From: Neorhizobium galegae bv. officinalis
Lineage (GTDB): Bacteria > Pseudomonadota > Alphaproteobacteria > Rhizobiales > Rhizobiaceae
DNA: 64,000 nt
NCBI GenBank assembly: GCA_000985875.1
Contig: CCRI01000011.1
Coordinates: 186,001 to 250,000 of the forward strand
Direction: 5' to 3'
Made by a program: the position numbers and the translations under genes. The notes under the pieces are model-generated. The model saw only the letters and a program-made list of their open reading frames with translations, made no database searches and was not told the DNA's origin. How positions within the stretch are numbered: position 1 is the first letter of the stretch; the number at the start of each line of letters is the position of its first letter. Below are positions 7,470-16,444 of this stretch, piece by piece.

Positions 7470-9131
7470 TCAGACCTCCTTACGCTTCAGCAGATAATCC
7501 AGGCCACCGACGCGATACCAGCGATAGGCATAGGCATCGAGCAGGAGCGTGTGCTTGCCGTTTTCCTCCGCCGTGCTGTTGCCGCTGTCGGCGATGTCGA
7601 TCAGCCGCTCGCCATGGTCGCCGAGACCCACCGAAAACTCCACCTCCACCGGCGTCGAATGCAGGTTGTGGACGACCAGCACGGAATTGTTGCGCCAGTC
7701 GTAGCGCAGCGCCAGTACGCCTGGGTCGCTGGTCTGCAGCGGCACGCATTCGCCCCAGCCGATCTCCGGCGCTTCCTTGCGCATGCGGATCAGCCGTTCC
7801 ATCCAGTTCAGCATCGAGTTGGGATCGCGCCGCTGGTGGGCGACGTTCAGGTGCTCGAAACCGAACGGGCCGCCACTGATGACCGGCAGGATCGGCTTGT
7901 CGTTCTTGGTGAAGCCGCCATGCGGCTCGGTCGACCATTGCATCGGCGTGCGGGCGCAATTGCGCTCCGGCAGCGATAGGTCGTCGCCCATGGCGATCTC
8001 GTCGCCATAGCGGATGACCGGCGTGCCGGGCAGCGAGAACATCAGGCTGTAGGCAAGCTCCAGCCGGCGGCGGTCGCCCTGCAGCATCGGCGCCAGCCGC
8101 CTGCGGATGCCGCGGTCGTAGAGCTGCATGTGCTTGTCCTGGCCGAATTCCGAAAACACTTTCTGGCGCTGCTTTTCGGTCAGCCGGCCGAGATCGAGTT
8201 CGTCGTGATTGCGCAGGAACAGGCCCCATTGGGCGGTGGCGGGACGCTCGTAGGTGTCGTGGATCGCCTTTGCCAGCGGCCGGCTATCTTCGGAAGCAAG
8301 CGCATAGAACAGCGCCTGGTTGACGTGGAAGTTGAACATCATCTGCATGCGGTCGCCGTCCTCGCCGAAATAGGCGAGGTTTTCCTTGGGCACGACATTG
8401 GCCTCGGCAAGGATGATGCTTTCGCCGAGCCGCCATTGCAGGAATTCGCGAAACGTCCGGAGCATCTCGAACTGCTCCTTCGGCTTTTTCAGCTCGGCGC
8501 CCTTTTCGGCGATCACGAAGGGCACCGCATCCATGCGGAAACCGGACACGCCGAGCTGGATCCAGAACCCCATGATCTTCAGGATCTCCGCCTGGACATG
8601 CGGGTTGGAGGTGTTGAGGTCCGGCTGGAACTCGTAGAAGCGGTGGAAATAATACTGCTTGGCCTTCTCGTCATGGGTCCAGGTGGTCTTCTGGACGCCC
8701 GGAAACACCATGCCCTCATTCGCATTGGCCGGCTTCTTGTCGGACCAGACATACCAGTCGCGATAGGGGGATTTCGGATCGCTGCGGGCGTCCTGGAACC
8801 AGGGATGTTCGTTGGACGTGTGGTTGACCACAAGGTCGATCAGCACCCGGATACCGCGCTGCTTGGCGCCATGGGTGAATTCTACGAAATCGCCGAGCGT
8901 GCCGTAGCGGGGATCGACATTGTAATAGTCGGAGACGTCGTAACCGTCGTCGCGGCCGGGCGAGGTCTGGAACGGCATCAGCCAGATGGCGCTGACGCCG
9001 AGGCCGGAGAGATAGTCCAGCCGCCGCTGCAAACCCTGGAAATCCCCTATCCCGTCGCCATTGGCATCCATGAAGGTCTCGACGGAGAGGCAATAGACGA
9101 CGGCGTTCTTGTACCAGAGGTCGTTGATCAC
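7470..9131 (-). CDS. Trehalose-synthase-like alpha-amylase family (GH13) protein
   Basis: This 553-residue enzyme belongs to GH13. The barrel begins with LWYKNAVVYCLSVETF, and the catalytic triad is visible: nucleophile Asp201 in GFRMDAV, acid/base Glu243 in LAEANV and Asp310 in RNHDELD. These motifs resemble maltose alpha-D-glucosyltransferase (trehalose synthase), which interconverts maltose and trehalose, although related GH13 enzymes share them. A GTG start at 9129-9131 is chosen because a GAGGAG ribosome-binding site lies nine bases before it and family homology begins there; a Met at 9233 would add 34 poorly conserved residues. No maltokinase or other trehalose gene is adjacent. Confidence 0.85.
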   Translation of the reverse strand: MINDLWYKNAVVYCLSVETFMDANGDGIGDFQGLQRRLDYLSGLGVSAIWLMPFQTSPGRDDGYDVSDYYNVDPRYGTLGDFVEFTHGAKQRGIRVLIDLVVNHTSNEHPWFQDARSDPKSPYRDWYVWSDKKPANANEGMVFPGVQKTTWTHDEKAKQYYFHRFYEFQPDLNTSNPHVQAEILKIMGFWIQLGVSGFRMDAVPFVIAEKGAELKKPKEQFEMLRTFREFLQWRLGESIILAEANVVPKENLAYFGEDGDRMQMMFNFHVNQALFYALASEDSRPLAKAIHDTYERPATAQWGLFLRNHDELDLGRLTEKQRQKVFSEFGQDKHMQLYDRGIRRRLAPMLQGDRRRLELAYSLMFSLPGTPVIRYGDEIAMGDDLSLPERNCARTPMQWSTEPHGGFTKNDKPILPVISGGPFGFEHLNVAHQRRDPNSMLNWMERLIRMRKEAPEIGWGECVPLQTSDPGVLALRYDWRNNSVLVVHNLHSTPVEVEFSVGLGDHGERLIDIADSGNSTAEENGKHTLLLDAYAYRWYRVGGLDYLLKRKEV

Positions 9132-9291
9132 GGGTTTGAGCTCCTCGGGTGGTTGGCGGATCCGGGGAGGCAATTGCGTGAGGCGGGGAAATGTTCCCTG
9201 CAAGGAACGAATCCAGGACACGGGAACGGTCACGACCTAAAGCGGACAGGCGCGACCGTCAGCTCGTCGCAAGGCGCCGAGGCTGACGCGG

Positions 9292-9948
9292 TCATTCGAT
9301 CAGCAGCAGGCCGCGCTTCTTGTCTCCATCGAGCGTGTCCATCGCCGAGAACAACCGTTGCCGCTCGACAAGCCAGGGCTTGTAGTCCTCGTTGACATCG
9401 AGGACGAGCACCAGATCCTCGGCCTCCAGATATCCTCCGATCGGAGAATGGTGACCGGCGCCTGCTCCAAAGATCTTTTCGCGCGTGAAGTTGACGATGT
9501 AGCGGCGACCCGGGTCGTTGGCGTGCTTCATATGCTCGCGGAACTCGTCGGCGGTCAGGTCGCGCAGAACCGAAACCTTCCGCTCGGTTTTCATGCGGGC
9601 GAGGTCGGCAAGTTCATCCAGCGTCAGGCCGATGATGCAGAACCCGGTCCAGCACATCCCGGTTCCGTCCAGAACGTCCGCCTCGGTCGTTTCTTCCTCG
9701 CCGACGGAGCGAAGCGCATTGGCAATGCTTGCGGGACCGCATCGCGAGCCGTTCGATTGAAAGGTCACGTTCCGGCCAAAGGTTGCCGCCACGGGCAGTG
9801 TCCAGGCCCGGTCCATCAGTTGGGGAGAACGGATGACGGACGACTGGATCGCTTCCGGCGGGACCTTTGTCTGGCCGACCACGACAAATGCCGCTCCGGC
9901 GAAGAGGCCGGCGGCGGCGATGATGCCGAAAAATAGACCGCGCTTCAT
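9292..9948 (-). CDS. Phytochelatin-synthase-like cysteine protease, exported
   Basis: This 218-residue protein starts with a signal or anchor segment (residues 1-25) and then matches the catalytic half of phytochelatin synthase. The Cys-His-Asp triad is visible: Cys in NGSRCGPASIAN, His in AGAGHHSPIGGY and Asp in LVLDVNEDYKPW. The family acts on glutathione, removing glycine (hydrolysis) or making phytochelatins that bind heavy metals. Bacterial members of this size lack the C-terminal metal-sensing half and are generally thought to be mainly hydrolytic. The exported form would act in the periplasm. No metal-resistance gene is adjacent. Confidence 0.87.
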   Translation of the reverse strand: MKRGLFFGIIAAAGLFAGAAFVVVGQTKVPPEAIQSSVIRSPQLMDRAWTLPVAATFGRNVTFQSNGSRCGPASIANALRSVGEEETTEADVLDGTGMCWTGFCIIGLTLDELADLARMKTERKVSVLRDLTADEFREHMKHANDPGRRYIVNFTREKIFGAGAGHHSPIGGYLEAEDLVLVLDVNEDYKPWLVERQRLFSAMDTLDGDKKRGLLLIE

Positions 9949-10039
9949 TGTGAGGTCCTCGAAGCCAAGGATGATCCCGAAGAATGAACCAAAGGGACAG
10001 GGACATCAATCTGCCAGACAGGCCTGCGACAGTTCCCCG

Positions 10040-10360
10040 TCATGAGCGAGGTGGTGCCGAGCGGTCGCTGCGGATCGGATGCCAGACCGAAATGTCGCGA
10101 GGCGCGGCGAGGAGATCGGCAAGGGCCGCGTGCCATGCTTCCCGATAGGGTCGCTGCAACTGCACGTCCAGGACGTCCTGATGATCCTCCCATGTCTCGT
10201 AGAGCATCATGCGGTTCTCGTTCTCGGGATCGGCATGCAACACGGCATTGTGGAACATCGGCTCGTGCCGCATCGCATCGAGCACGCCGTTGAGCAGGGT
10301 CATGAAGCGCTCGCGCTGGGCTGGGAGGATATCGAAACGAATGACATAGGTGACGGGCAT
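10040..10360 (-). CDS. Antibiotic-biosynthesis-monooxygenase (ABM) domain protein, putative quinol monooxygenase
   Basis: This 106-residue protein is a single ABM ferredoxin-like barrel: VTYVIRFDILPAQRERFMTLLNGVLDAM, then MFHNAVLHADPENENRMMLYETWED, then a HQDVLDVQLQRPYREAW helix. Such small dimers oxidise quinols or aromatic compounds without cofactors, or simply bind ligands. The start at 10358-10360 is preceded by AAAGGAT, a good ribosome-binding site, whereas the Met 16 codons upstream has none. The gene stands alone. The substrate cannot be inferred. Confidence 0.8.
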   Translation of the reverse strand: MPVTYVIRFDILPAQRERFMTLLNGVLDAMRHEPMFHNAVLHADPENENRMMLYETWEDHQDVLDVQLQRPYREAWHAALADLLAAPRDISVWHPIRSDRSAPPRS

Positions 10361-10668
10361 GGGCTGATCCTTTCGGGCTGCAAAGCTGGATCTCCGGATA
10401 GATCCCATCGGTCGTCCGGTCGATTACGTTGGAGGTCATATATCGCACGCTGGATGCGCCTCGGGAGCGTGGTCGCAATACGCCAACTCGCACTGGCGAA
10501 TGCCTGACACATTAGGATTGCTCCCATAGGTCGATTTCTCTACGCATTTCACCCATCTGTGGTAATGTCGGTAGAACTATAAAAAAGGCAGACGCTCGCT
10601 TGAGCGAATTCCATGCCGGGGAAGGCTTTCGCTGCGCGAGCCTCCGGTCCCCCAAAGGGACACTATCC
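10361..10668. other. 308-base intergenic region without recognised gene
   Basis: This divergent space between the ABM gene and the HisKA_2 kinase gene carries no supported reading frame. It must contain both promoters. A weak dyad TCGCT-TG-AGCGA lies at 10596-10607. I see no sigma-54 or EcfG-type promoter and no repeat element. Confidence 0.5.
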
Positions 10669-11688
10669 ATGAGTATCGCCGCTCCTCTTCCGCCAACAGG
10701 TGCGATGAGCCTTGGCATCGCAATCGTTTCCACCTCCGCCGCGCCGCTTTTGCTGCTGGACGGGGCGTTGATGGTGCTTGCCGGTAGTTCTTCGTTCTGC
10801 CGCGAATTTGAGATCGATCCCGCAACAGTTTCCAACCGCCCGTTTTCCGATCTTGGCAACGGTGAGTGGAATGTACGAAGCCTGGCGTCGCTGCTGGAGG
10901 CCACGGCGTCGGGAAGCGCAGATATCCACGCTTATGAAATGGACCTGAAACGAAAAGACCGCCCCTCCCGACAATTGGTGTTGAGTGCCCAGAAACTCGA
11001 TTACGGGGACGTTGAAGGGGTCCGCGTGCTCCTTTCCATCGCCGATGTGACCGATGTGCGCCTCGCCGAGAAGCTCAGGGACGACCTTCTCCGGGAAAAG
11101 GAAATCCTGCTGCGGGAGGTCCAGCATCGGGTCGCCAACAGCCTCCAGATCATCGCGAGCATCCTGTTGCAAAGCGCCCGCAGGGTTCAGTCGGAAGAAA
11201 CCCGTTCGCACTTAACGCTCGCGCATGGACGCGTCATGTCGATTGCTGCCGTTCAGCGACAGCTCGCGGCAGCAAATGCCGGCGATGTTGAACTGCGGAC
11301 CTACTTCACGCAACTTTGCAAAAGCCTCGCCGCATCGATGATTTTTGATCCTGAGGAAATATCCATCAAAGTGAATGTGGACGACAGCGTGGCGTCAGCG
11401 AATGTGTCGGCCAGTCTCGGCCTTATCGTCACGGAACTTGTCATCAACGCGCTGAAGCACGCATTTCCCGACCAGCGAAATGGCAAGATCGTGGTTGATT
11501 ACCATTCCGACAACGGGGCGTGGTCGCTTTCGGTGGGCGACGACGGCGTCGGCATTCCAGATGATCCGGCGCATTCGCAGCCCGGACTTGGTACGGGGAT
11601 TGTCGAAGCCATGGCAAAGCAGCTCGATGCGAGATTCATTCTTCAAAGCCTTAACCCCGGCACGAAGACCGAAATCATGCACGCCTGA
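10669..11688 (+). CDS. Sensor histidine kinase, HisKA_2 type
   Basis: This 339-residue soluble kinase has a PAS-like N-terminal region (about 15-140) and a HisKA_2 dimerisation helix with the phospho-acceptor His in LLREVQHRVANSLQIIASILL. A HATPase domain follows, with ELVINALKHAF as N box and GDDGVGIPDD as G1 box. Such kinases in rhizobia and caulobacters feed light, redox or general-stress signalling, but no partner regulator is adjacent, so the pathway is unknown. No transmembrane segment is seen. The ATG at 10669 is chosen because an AAAGGGA ribosome-binding site precedes it. Confidence 0.87.
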   Translation: MSIAAPLPPTGAMSLGIAIVSTSAAPLLLLDGALMVLAGSSSFCREFEIDPATVSNRPFSDLGNGEWNVRSLASLLEATASGSADIHAYEMDLKRKDRPSRQLVLSAQKLDYGDVEGVRVLLSIADVTDVRLAEKLRDDLLREKEILLREVQHRVANSLQIIASILLQSARRVQSEETRSHLTLAHGRVMSIAAVQRQLAAANAGDVELRTYFTQLCKSLAASMIFDPEEISIKVNVDDSVASANVSASLGLIVTELVINALKHAFPDQRNGKIVVDYHSDNGAWSLSVGDDGVGIPDDPAHSQPGLGTGIVEAMAKQLDARFILQSLNPGTKTEIMHA

Positions 11689-11742
11689 GTTTTCCCGCCA
11701 TCAAGCTACTGGATACGAAGTCCGCCAGGTCGCGGCTGAACC

Positions 11743-13053
11743 TCACGGCTGGAAGAGAGACAGGATGTTCCGCGAGTCCGAATTGGCGATGGAAAGCGAC
11801 TGGATCGCCAGTTGCTGCTGGACTTGCAATGCTTTCAGCCTGCTCGATGCCTCGGTCATGTTCGCGTCGACGAGGCGTCCGATGCCTCTGTCGAGACTGT
11901 CCGTGAGCCTGTTTGCAAATGCGTCCTGCATCGCGATCCTCGACCTGAGCGAGCCAAGGTAGGCGCCGGCCGATATGACCTTCTGCTGCATCTCGTCGAG
12001 AACGAGGGTAATGGTCGGGAAATCGATGTCGGGATCGGTGACGTCGATATCGAGAATATCGATACCCTCCGGCGGCAGCGTCCGGGTGTGGACAGGCGGC
12101 TGAATGGTGATCAGTTCCGCGGCGAGGGGAATGATGGCCCGAAAGAAGATATTCGGCGTCCCGCCCTGAGCCGTCAACAAGGCGTCGGAGGGCGCCTTGT
12201 TGAGAAACGTTGCCTGAAGGAGGACTTTCGTCCAATCGGCCGCGCTTTCGATATCTCCGTCGAAGCCGTATCCTATCTGGCCTCCGAGCGCCTGATCGAC
12301 GACATTCTTGGTGATCACGAACGTATCGTTGGACGTACCGACCGAAAAGTCGACCGTGATGACGTCGAATTTCGTGATCGTAAAGGGTTGGTCGAATGCC
12401 GGGCCCGGCACGTCGCCATACCCCGATGTCGAAAATCCTACCAATCCACCGAGCGTGCCGAGGCCATAACCGAGATCCGGATCAGGTTCCTTCTGCAGAA
12501 TTCCGCCGCCGCTATCCTTGAACAGCGCGATTTTCGACAGATCGACGTCGATGGTCTCGAGGGAGACGGTTCCATCCTCGCTGCGATTGAACGATGATAG
12601 GACAGACGTCTTCGCGCCTGTTTCGCCGGCCTTGCCCCGCATGTCCGACTGCAACCAGTTCTGGCCGGCGAAGGTCGCGGAGTTGGATATCGAGACGATC
12701 TGCTGCTTCAACTGCTCCAGTTCTTCCTGGATCTTGTTCTTGTCTATTCCGTCCTGCTGGGCGGAAACGAGCCTGGCCATGAACGCCGCCAGGATATCGG
12801 TGGTCGCGGCGATGCCTTCATAGGCCGTGTCGACCTTTGCTGCACCGAGGCCAAGGGCGTCCTGCACGGCCGAGAGCGCACCACTGTCCGATCGCATGGT
12901 GGTGGCGATCGACCAGTAGGCGGCATTGTCGGAGGCCTGTTCGATACGCAAGCCGGTCGCGGCCTGGCGCTCCACCCCGAACATCTGGCTGTCGAGGGAG
13001 CGAAGCATCTGGAGCGCAGAAGTAGCTCCAGTATTTGTGAGGATGCTACTCAT
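11743..13053 (-). CDS. Flagellin
   Basis: This 436-residue protein is the filament subunit or a close relative. The N-terminal D0/D1 region is clear (SSILTNTGATSALQMLRSL, then TGLRIEQASDNAAYWSIATTMR and ALGLGAAKVDTAYEGI). The C-terminal helix region is also intact (RSRIAMQDAFANRLTDSLDRGIGRLVDANMTEASSRLKALQV, described here in parts, and the terminal LSLFQP). The middle domain, about residues 170-350, is long and unlike standard rhizobial flagellins. No other flagellar gene is in the window, so this is an orphan copy. It is divergent from urtA across an AT-rich spacer. Confidence 0.92.
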   Translation of the reverse strand: MSSILTNTGATSALQMLRSLDSQMFGVERQAATGLRIEQASDNAAYWSIATTMRSDSGALSAVQDALGLGAAKVDTAYEGIAATTDILAAFMARLVSAQQDGIDKNKIQEELEQLKQQIVSISNSATFAGQNWLQSDMRGKAGETGAKTSVLSSFNRSEDGTVSLETIDVDLSKIALFKDSGGGILQKEPDPDLGYGLGTLGGLVGFSTSGYGDVPGPAFDQPFTITKFDVITVDFSVGTSNDTFVITKNVVDQALGGQIGYGFDGDIESAADWTKVLLQATFLNKAPSDALLTAQGGTPNIFFRAIIPLAAELITIQPPVHTRTLPPEGIDILDIDVTDPDIDFPTITLVLDEMQQKVISAGAYLGSLRSRIAMQDAFANRLTDSLDRGIGRLVDANMTEASSRLKALQVQQQLAIQSLSIANSDSRNILSLFQP

Positions 13054-13337
13054 CGTACTCTACACCGGAAACAACTCCTCACGCCCTATTTAAGCGTCGG
13101 ACTATACAATCGAAATATGGTTAATATATCATATATAGTTAATATATAATGAGCGCGCGACACTGGCCGTGCCGATGCTGTTTCACCCCGAAGATCCCAC
13201 CAAGAGCGCGGTCTTCCCCCTTCTCCCCCTCCGGTACGTCATTCGACGTATACGGTTTTGCGATGCAGCAACCGATAGTCGCTTAAGCAACGGTTAAGTT
13301 CTTCGTTGCGGACGAACGAGAAGAGGGGTTCGAACCA
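13054..13337. promoter_or_regulatory. Divergent flagellin/urtA promoter region, AT-rich
   Basis: The 284-base spacer contains an unusually AT-rich run at about 13108-13150 close to the flagellin side. A weak sigma-54-like match, TGGCCGTGCCGATGC, lies at 13164-13178 pointing toward urtA: the GG and GC pairs have the correct ten-base spacing, but the -24 box is imperfect. An inverted repeat TACGTC-ATTC-GACGTA lies at 13235-13250. The palindrome GGTTCGAACC (13327-13336) sits directly before the urtA start. The sigma-54 call is tentative; nitrogen control of urea uptake genes would make it sensible. Confidence 0.35.
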
Positions 13338-14627
13338 ATGACATTCAAATCCAAACTGGGTGGCGCGCTGCTCGCCGCCGTAATGTCGACGACGGCGCTG
13401 CAGGGTGCTTTCGCCGCTGACGACACCATCAAGATCGGTGTTCTCCACTCGCTTTCGGGCACCATGGCCATCTCTGAGACCACCCTCAAGGATGTCATGC
13501 TGATGCTCATCGCCGAGCAGAACAAGAAGGGCGGCGTGCTCGGCAAGAAGCTCGAAGCCGTCGTCGTCGATCCGGCTTCCGACTGGCCGCTGTTCGCCGA
13601 AAAGGCCCGCCAGCTGATTTCCAAGGACAAGGTTGCCGCCGTTTTCGGTTGCTGGACCTCGTCTTCGCGCAAGTCGGTCCTGCCGGTCTTCGAAGAGCTG
13701 AACTCGATCCTGTTCTACCCGGTCCAGTACGAGGGTGAAGAATCCTCGCGCAACATCTTCTACACGGGCGCCGCCCCGAACCAGCAGGCCATCCCGGCCG
13801 TCGACTATCTGGCCAAGGAAGAAGGCGTCAAGCGCTGGGTTCTCGCCGGTACCGACTACGTCTATCCGCAGACGACCAACAAGATCCTCAAGGCCTATCT
13901 GATGTCGAAGGGCGTTGCCGAGTCCGACATCATGATCAACTACACGCCGTTCGGTCATTCCGACTGGCAGACGATCGTCTCCGACATCAAGAAGTTCGGC
14001 TCGGCAGGCAAGAAGACCGCCGTCGTCTCGACCATCAACGGCGATGCCAACGTCCCGTTCTACAAGGAACTCGGCAACCAGGGCATCAAGGCTGAAGACA
14101 TCCCGGTCGTCGCCTTCTCGGTCGGCGAAGAAGAGCTCGCCGGTCTCGACACCAAGCCGCTCGTCGGCCATCTCGCTGCCTGGAACTACTTCCAGTCCGT
14201 CGATGCCGATGTGAATGCCGAATTCATCAAGGAATGGAAGGCATTCACCAAGAACGACAAGCGCGTCACCAACGATCCGATGGAAGCCGCCTATATCGGC
14301 TTCAACGCCTGGGTAAAGGCCGTCGAAGCCGCCGGCACCACCAACACCGACGCCGTGCTGGACAGCATCATCGGCGTCTCCGTTCCGAACCTGTCGGGTG
14401 GCACGTCCACCGTCATGCCGAACCACCACATCACCAAGCCGGTGCTGATCGGTGAAATCCAGGCTGACGGCCAGTTCGATATCGTTCAGGAAACCGCACC
14501 TGTGGTCGGCGACGAGTGGTCCGATTACCTGCCGGACAGCAAGAACCTGATCTCCGATTGGCGCAAGCCGATGTCCTGCGGCAACTTCAACGTTGCTTCC
14601 GGCAAGTGCGGCGGCAAGGGCAGCTGA
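13338..14627 (+). CDS. urtA: Urea ABC transporter substrate-binding protein UrtA
   Basis: This 429-residue periplasmic protein has a Sec signal peptide ending at about AFA-ADD (residue 29) and the branched-chain amino-acid-type (Peripla_BP) fold. Diagnostic UrtA segments are IKIGVLHSLSGTMAISETTLKD, FGCWTSSSRKSVLPVFEE, NILFYPVQYEGEE-like LFYPVQYEGEESSRN and APNQQ. It binds urea and delivers it to UrtBC. It is the first gene of a plus-strand block that continues through urtBCDE and the urease genes, so uptake and hydrolysis are linked. A palindromic repeat separates it from urtB. Confidence 0.96.
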   Translation: MTFKSKLGGALLAAVMSTTALQGAFAADDTIKIGVLHSLSGTMAISETTLKDVMLMLIAEQNKKGGVLGKKLEAVVVDPASDWPLFAEKARQLISKDKVAAVFGCWTSSSRKSVLPVFEELNSILFYPVQYEGEESSRNIFYTGAAPNQQAIPAVDYLAKEEGVKRWVLAGTDYVYPQTTNKILKAYLMSKGVAESDIMINYTPFGHSDWQTIVSDIKKFGSAGKKTAVVSTINGDANVPFYKELGNQGIKAEDIPVVAFSVGEEELAGLDTKPLVGHLAAWNYFQSVDADVNAEFIKEWKAFTKNDKRVTNDPMEAAYIGFNAWVKAVEAAGTTNTDAVLDSIIGVSVPNLSGGTSTVMPNHHITKPVLIGEIQADGQFDIVQETAPVVGDEWSDYLPDSKNLISDWRKPMSCGNFNVASGKCGGKGS

Positions 14628-14661
14628 TCCCAGTCTCTGCTGATTTGATGGGGCAGTCATT

Positions 14662-14811
14662 GCCCCTCACCCTAACCCTCTCCCCGCTCGCGGGGAGAGG
14701 GGAGTGCCTTTCGGCACAAAATTTCCTGAACGTCCACTGACGGGCAGGAGGTCGCCACGGATCTCCTTCGCCCCGCTTGCGGGGAGACGGTGCCGGCAGG
14801 CGGATGAGGGG
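14662..14811. repeat. Palindromic intergenic repeat between urtA and urtB
   Basis: Two GC-rich hairpin units, CTCTCCCCGCTCGCGGGGAGAG (arms at about 14677-14698) and CCCCGC-TT-GCGGGGAGACGG (about 14771-14790), are flanked by CCCCTCACCC and GGATGAGGGG. The form is a common rhizobial intergenic palindrome type, different from the 123-base type elsewhere in this window. As transcribed RNA it would fold strongly between the highly needed binding-protein gene and the permease genes. Confidence 0.75.
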
Positions 14812-14818
14812 CGATGTT

Positions 14819-16444
14819 ATGATGATGAGATTTTTTCTTCGCGTATTTTTTCTTTGCGTGGTGTCCGCGCTGGCTTCGCCGTCTTATGCACAATCGAGTG
14901 CAGGCGCCGATCCCAGGCCGCTGATCGACGCGCTTTCCAAAGCCGATTTCGGCGAAGCTGAAAAACTGATCGGCCAGCTCGCCGCCACCGGCGATGCCCG
15001 GCTCGTGCCGGCGCTGAATGCCTTTTCCGAGGGCGACCTCTATTTCCGCAAGTCCGACAACCTCGTGTTCATAGGCAAGGCGGCCGGCTCCAATTACGAA
15101 CTGATCGATCCGGTCACCGGCGCCTCCGCCGGACAGGCCGCCAAGAACGCGGTCACCAAGATCAAGATCAACAACAGCCTGCGCCGCGTCATCCGCTCGG
15201 CCATGGGCGGCCTGACGCTATTGAGCCCGGATCGCGGCGTGCGGCTGCAGGCGGCCGATGCCGTGCTCCGCTCGCCGAGCGCCGAAAACCTCGAACTCCT
15301 CGAAACCGCAATCTCCAAGGAGACGGACGGCGAGGTTAAGGCTCGCATGGAAGAGGCGCGCGCCGTGTCGCTGCTTTCCTCCGATCGCTCCATCGAGGAA
15401 AAGCGGGCCGCGATCGCGACCATCAAGAATTATGGCGGCCGCAACGCGATCGGCATTCTGATGGGCGCGTCCGCGTCGCTCGATCCGAGCCTCAAGGCCG
15501 ATGTCGATGCGGCGATCGCCAGCATCGAGAGCGGCCAGCGGCTCTGGGATATCGGTCAGAACGTCTGGTACGGCGTTTCGCTCGGCTCTGTCCTGCTTCT
15601 GGCGGCGATCGGGCTTGCGATCACCTTCGGCGTCATGGGCATCATCAACATGGCGCATGGCGAAATGGTCATGCTCGGCGCCTATTCCACCTTCGTGGTG
15701 CAGCAGCTCATCCGCGACAATGCGCCCGGCCTGTTCGACTGGTCGCTGGCGATTGCGCTTCCGGTCGCCTTCCTCGTCACCGGCGCCGTCGGTTTCGTCA
15801 TCGAACGTGGCGTCATCCGGTTCCTCTACGGCCGGCCGCTCGAAACGCTGCTCGCCACCTGGGGCGTCTCGCTTATCCTGCAGCAGACCATCCGTTCGAT
15901 CTTCGGCCCCACCAACCAGGAAGTCGGCAACCCGTCCTGGATGTCCGGCTCGTTCCCGGTTGGCGGCATGACGATCACCTGGAACCGCATGTGGATCATC
16001 GCCTTCTCGCTGTCGATCTTCGTGGCGTTGCTGGTGGTGATGAAAAAATCCTCCTTCGGGCTCAACATGCGCGCCGTCACCCAGAACCGCCGCATGGCCT
16101 CGTCGATGGGCATCAAGACGCCCTGGGTCGATGCCTTCACGTTCGCGCTCGGCTCCGGCATTGCCGGCATCGCGGGCGTCGCGCTTTCCCAGATCGACAA
16201 CGTCTCGCCGAACCTCGGCCAGAGCTACATCATCGACAGTTTCATGGTCGTGGTGTTCGGCGGCGTCGGAAACCTGTGGGGCACGCTGGTGGGCGCGCTG
16301 TCGCTCGGGGTACTCAACAAGTTCCTCGAACCCTCGGTCGGCGCCGTGCTCGGCAAGATCCTGGTCCTGGTGCTGATCATCCTCTTCATCCAGAAACGTC
16401 CGCGCGGTCTCTTCGCGCTCAAGGGAAGGGCGGTGGAAGCATGA
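14819..16444 (+). CDS. urtB: Urea ABC transporter permease UrtB
   Basis: This 541-residue membrane protein starts with a signal-like segment, followed by a periplasmic region of roughly 220 residues typical of UrtB. The LivH-type permease half then begins around WYGVSLGSVLLLAAIGLAITFG, with the conserved NMAHGEMVMLGAY motif. UrtB and UrtC together form the urea channel in the inner membrane. Three consecutive Met codons (14819, 14822, 14825) make the exact start uncertain; 14819 is chosen for its distance from the GAGGGG ribosome-binding site. The stop overlaps the urtC start (ATGA). Confidence 0.95.
   Translation: MMMRFFLRVFFLCVVSALASPSYAQSSAGADPRPLIDALSKADFGEAEKLIGQLAATGDARLVPALNAFSEGDLYFRKSDNLVFIGKAAGSNYELIDPVTGASAGQAAKNAVTKIKINNSLRRVIRSAMGGLTLLSPDRGVRLQAADAVLRSPSAENLELLETAISKETDGEVKARMEEARAVSLLSSDRSIEEKRAAIATIKNYGGRNAIGILMGASASLDPSLKADVDAAIASIESGQRLWDIGQNVWYGVSLGSVLLLAAIGLAITFGVMGIINMAHGEMVMLGAYSTFVVQQLIRDNAPGLFDWSLAIALPVAFLVTGAVGFVIERGVIRFLYGRPLETLLATWGVSLILQQTIRSIFGPTNQEVGNPSWMSGSFPVGGMTITWNRMWIIAFSLSIFVALLVVMKKSSFGLNMRAVTQNRRMASSMGIKTPWVDAFTFALGSGIAGIAGVALSQIDNVSPNLGQSYIIDSFMVVVFGGVGNLWGTLVGALSLGVLNKFLEPSVGAVLGKILVLVLIILFIQKRPRGLFALKGRAVEA

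Noticed and set aside
10300..10527. Minus-strand frame of 75 codons upstream of the ABM gene
   Set aside because: It overlaps the ABM gene in another frame, has no ribosome-binding site and no recognisable sequence.
13327..13336. GGTTCGAACC resembling a tRNA T-loop
   Set aside because: It is a ten-base palindrome next to the urtA start; no acceptor, D or anticodon arm can be found around it.
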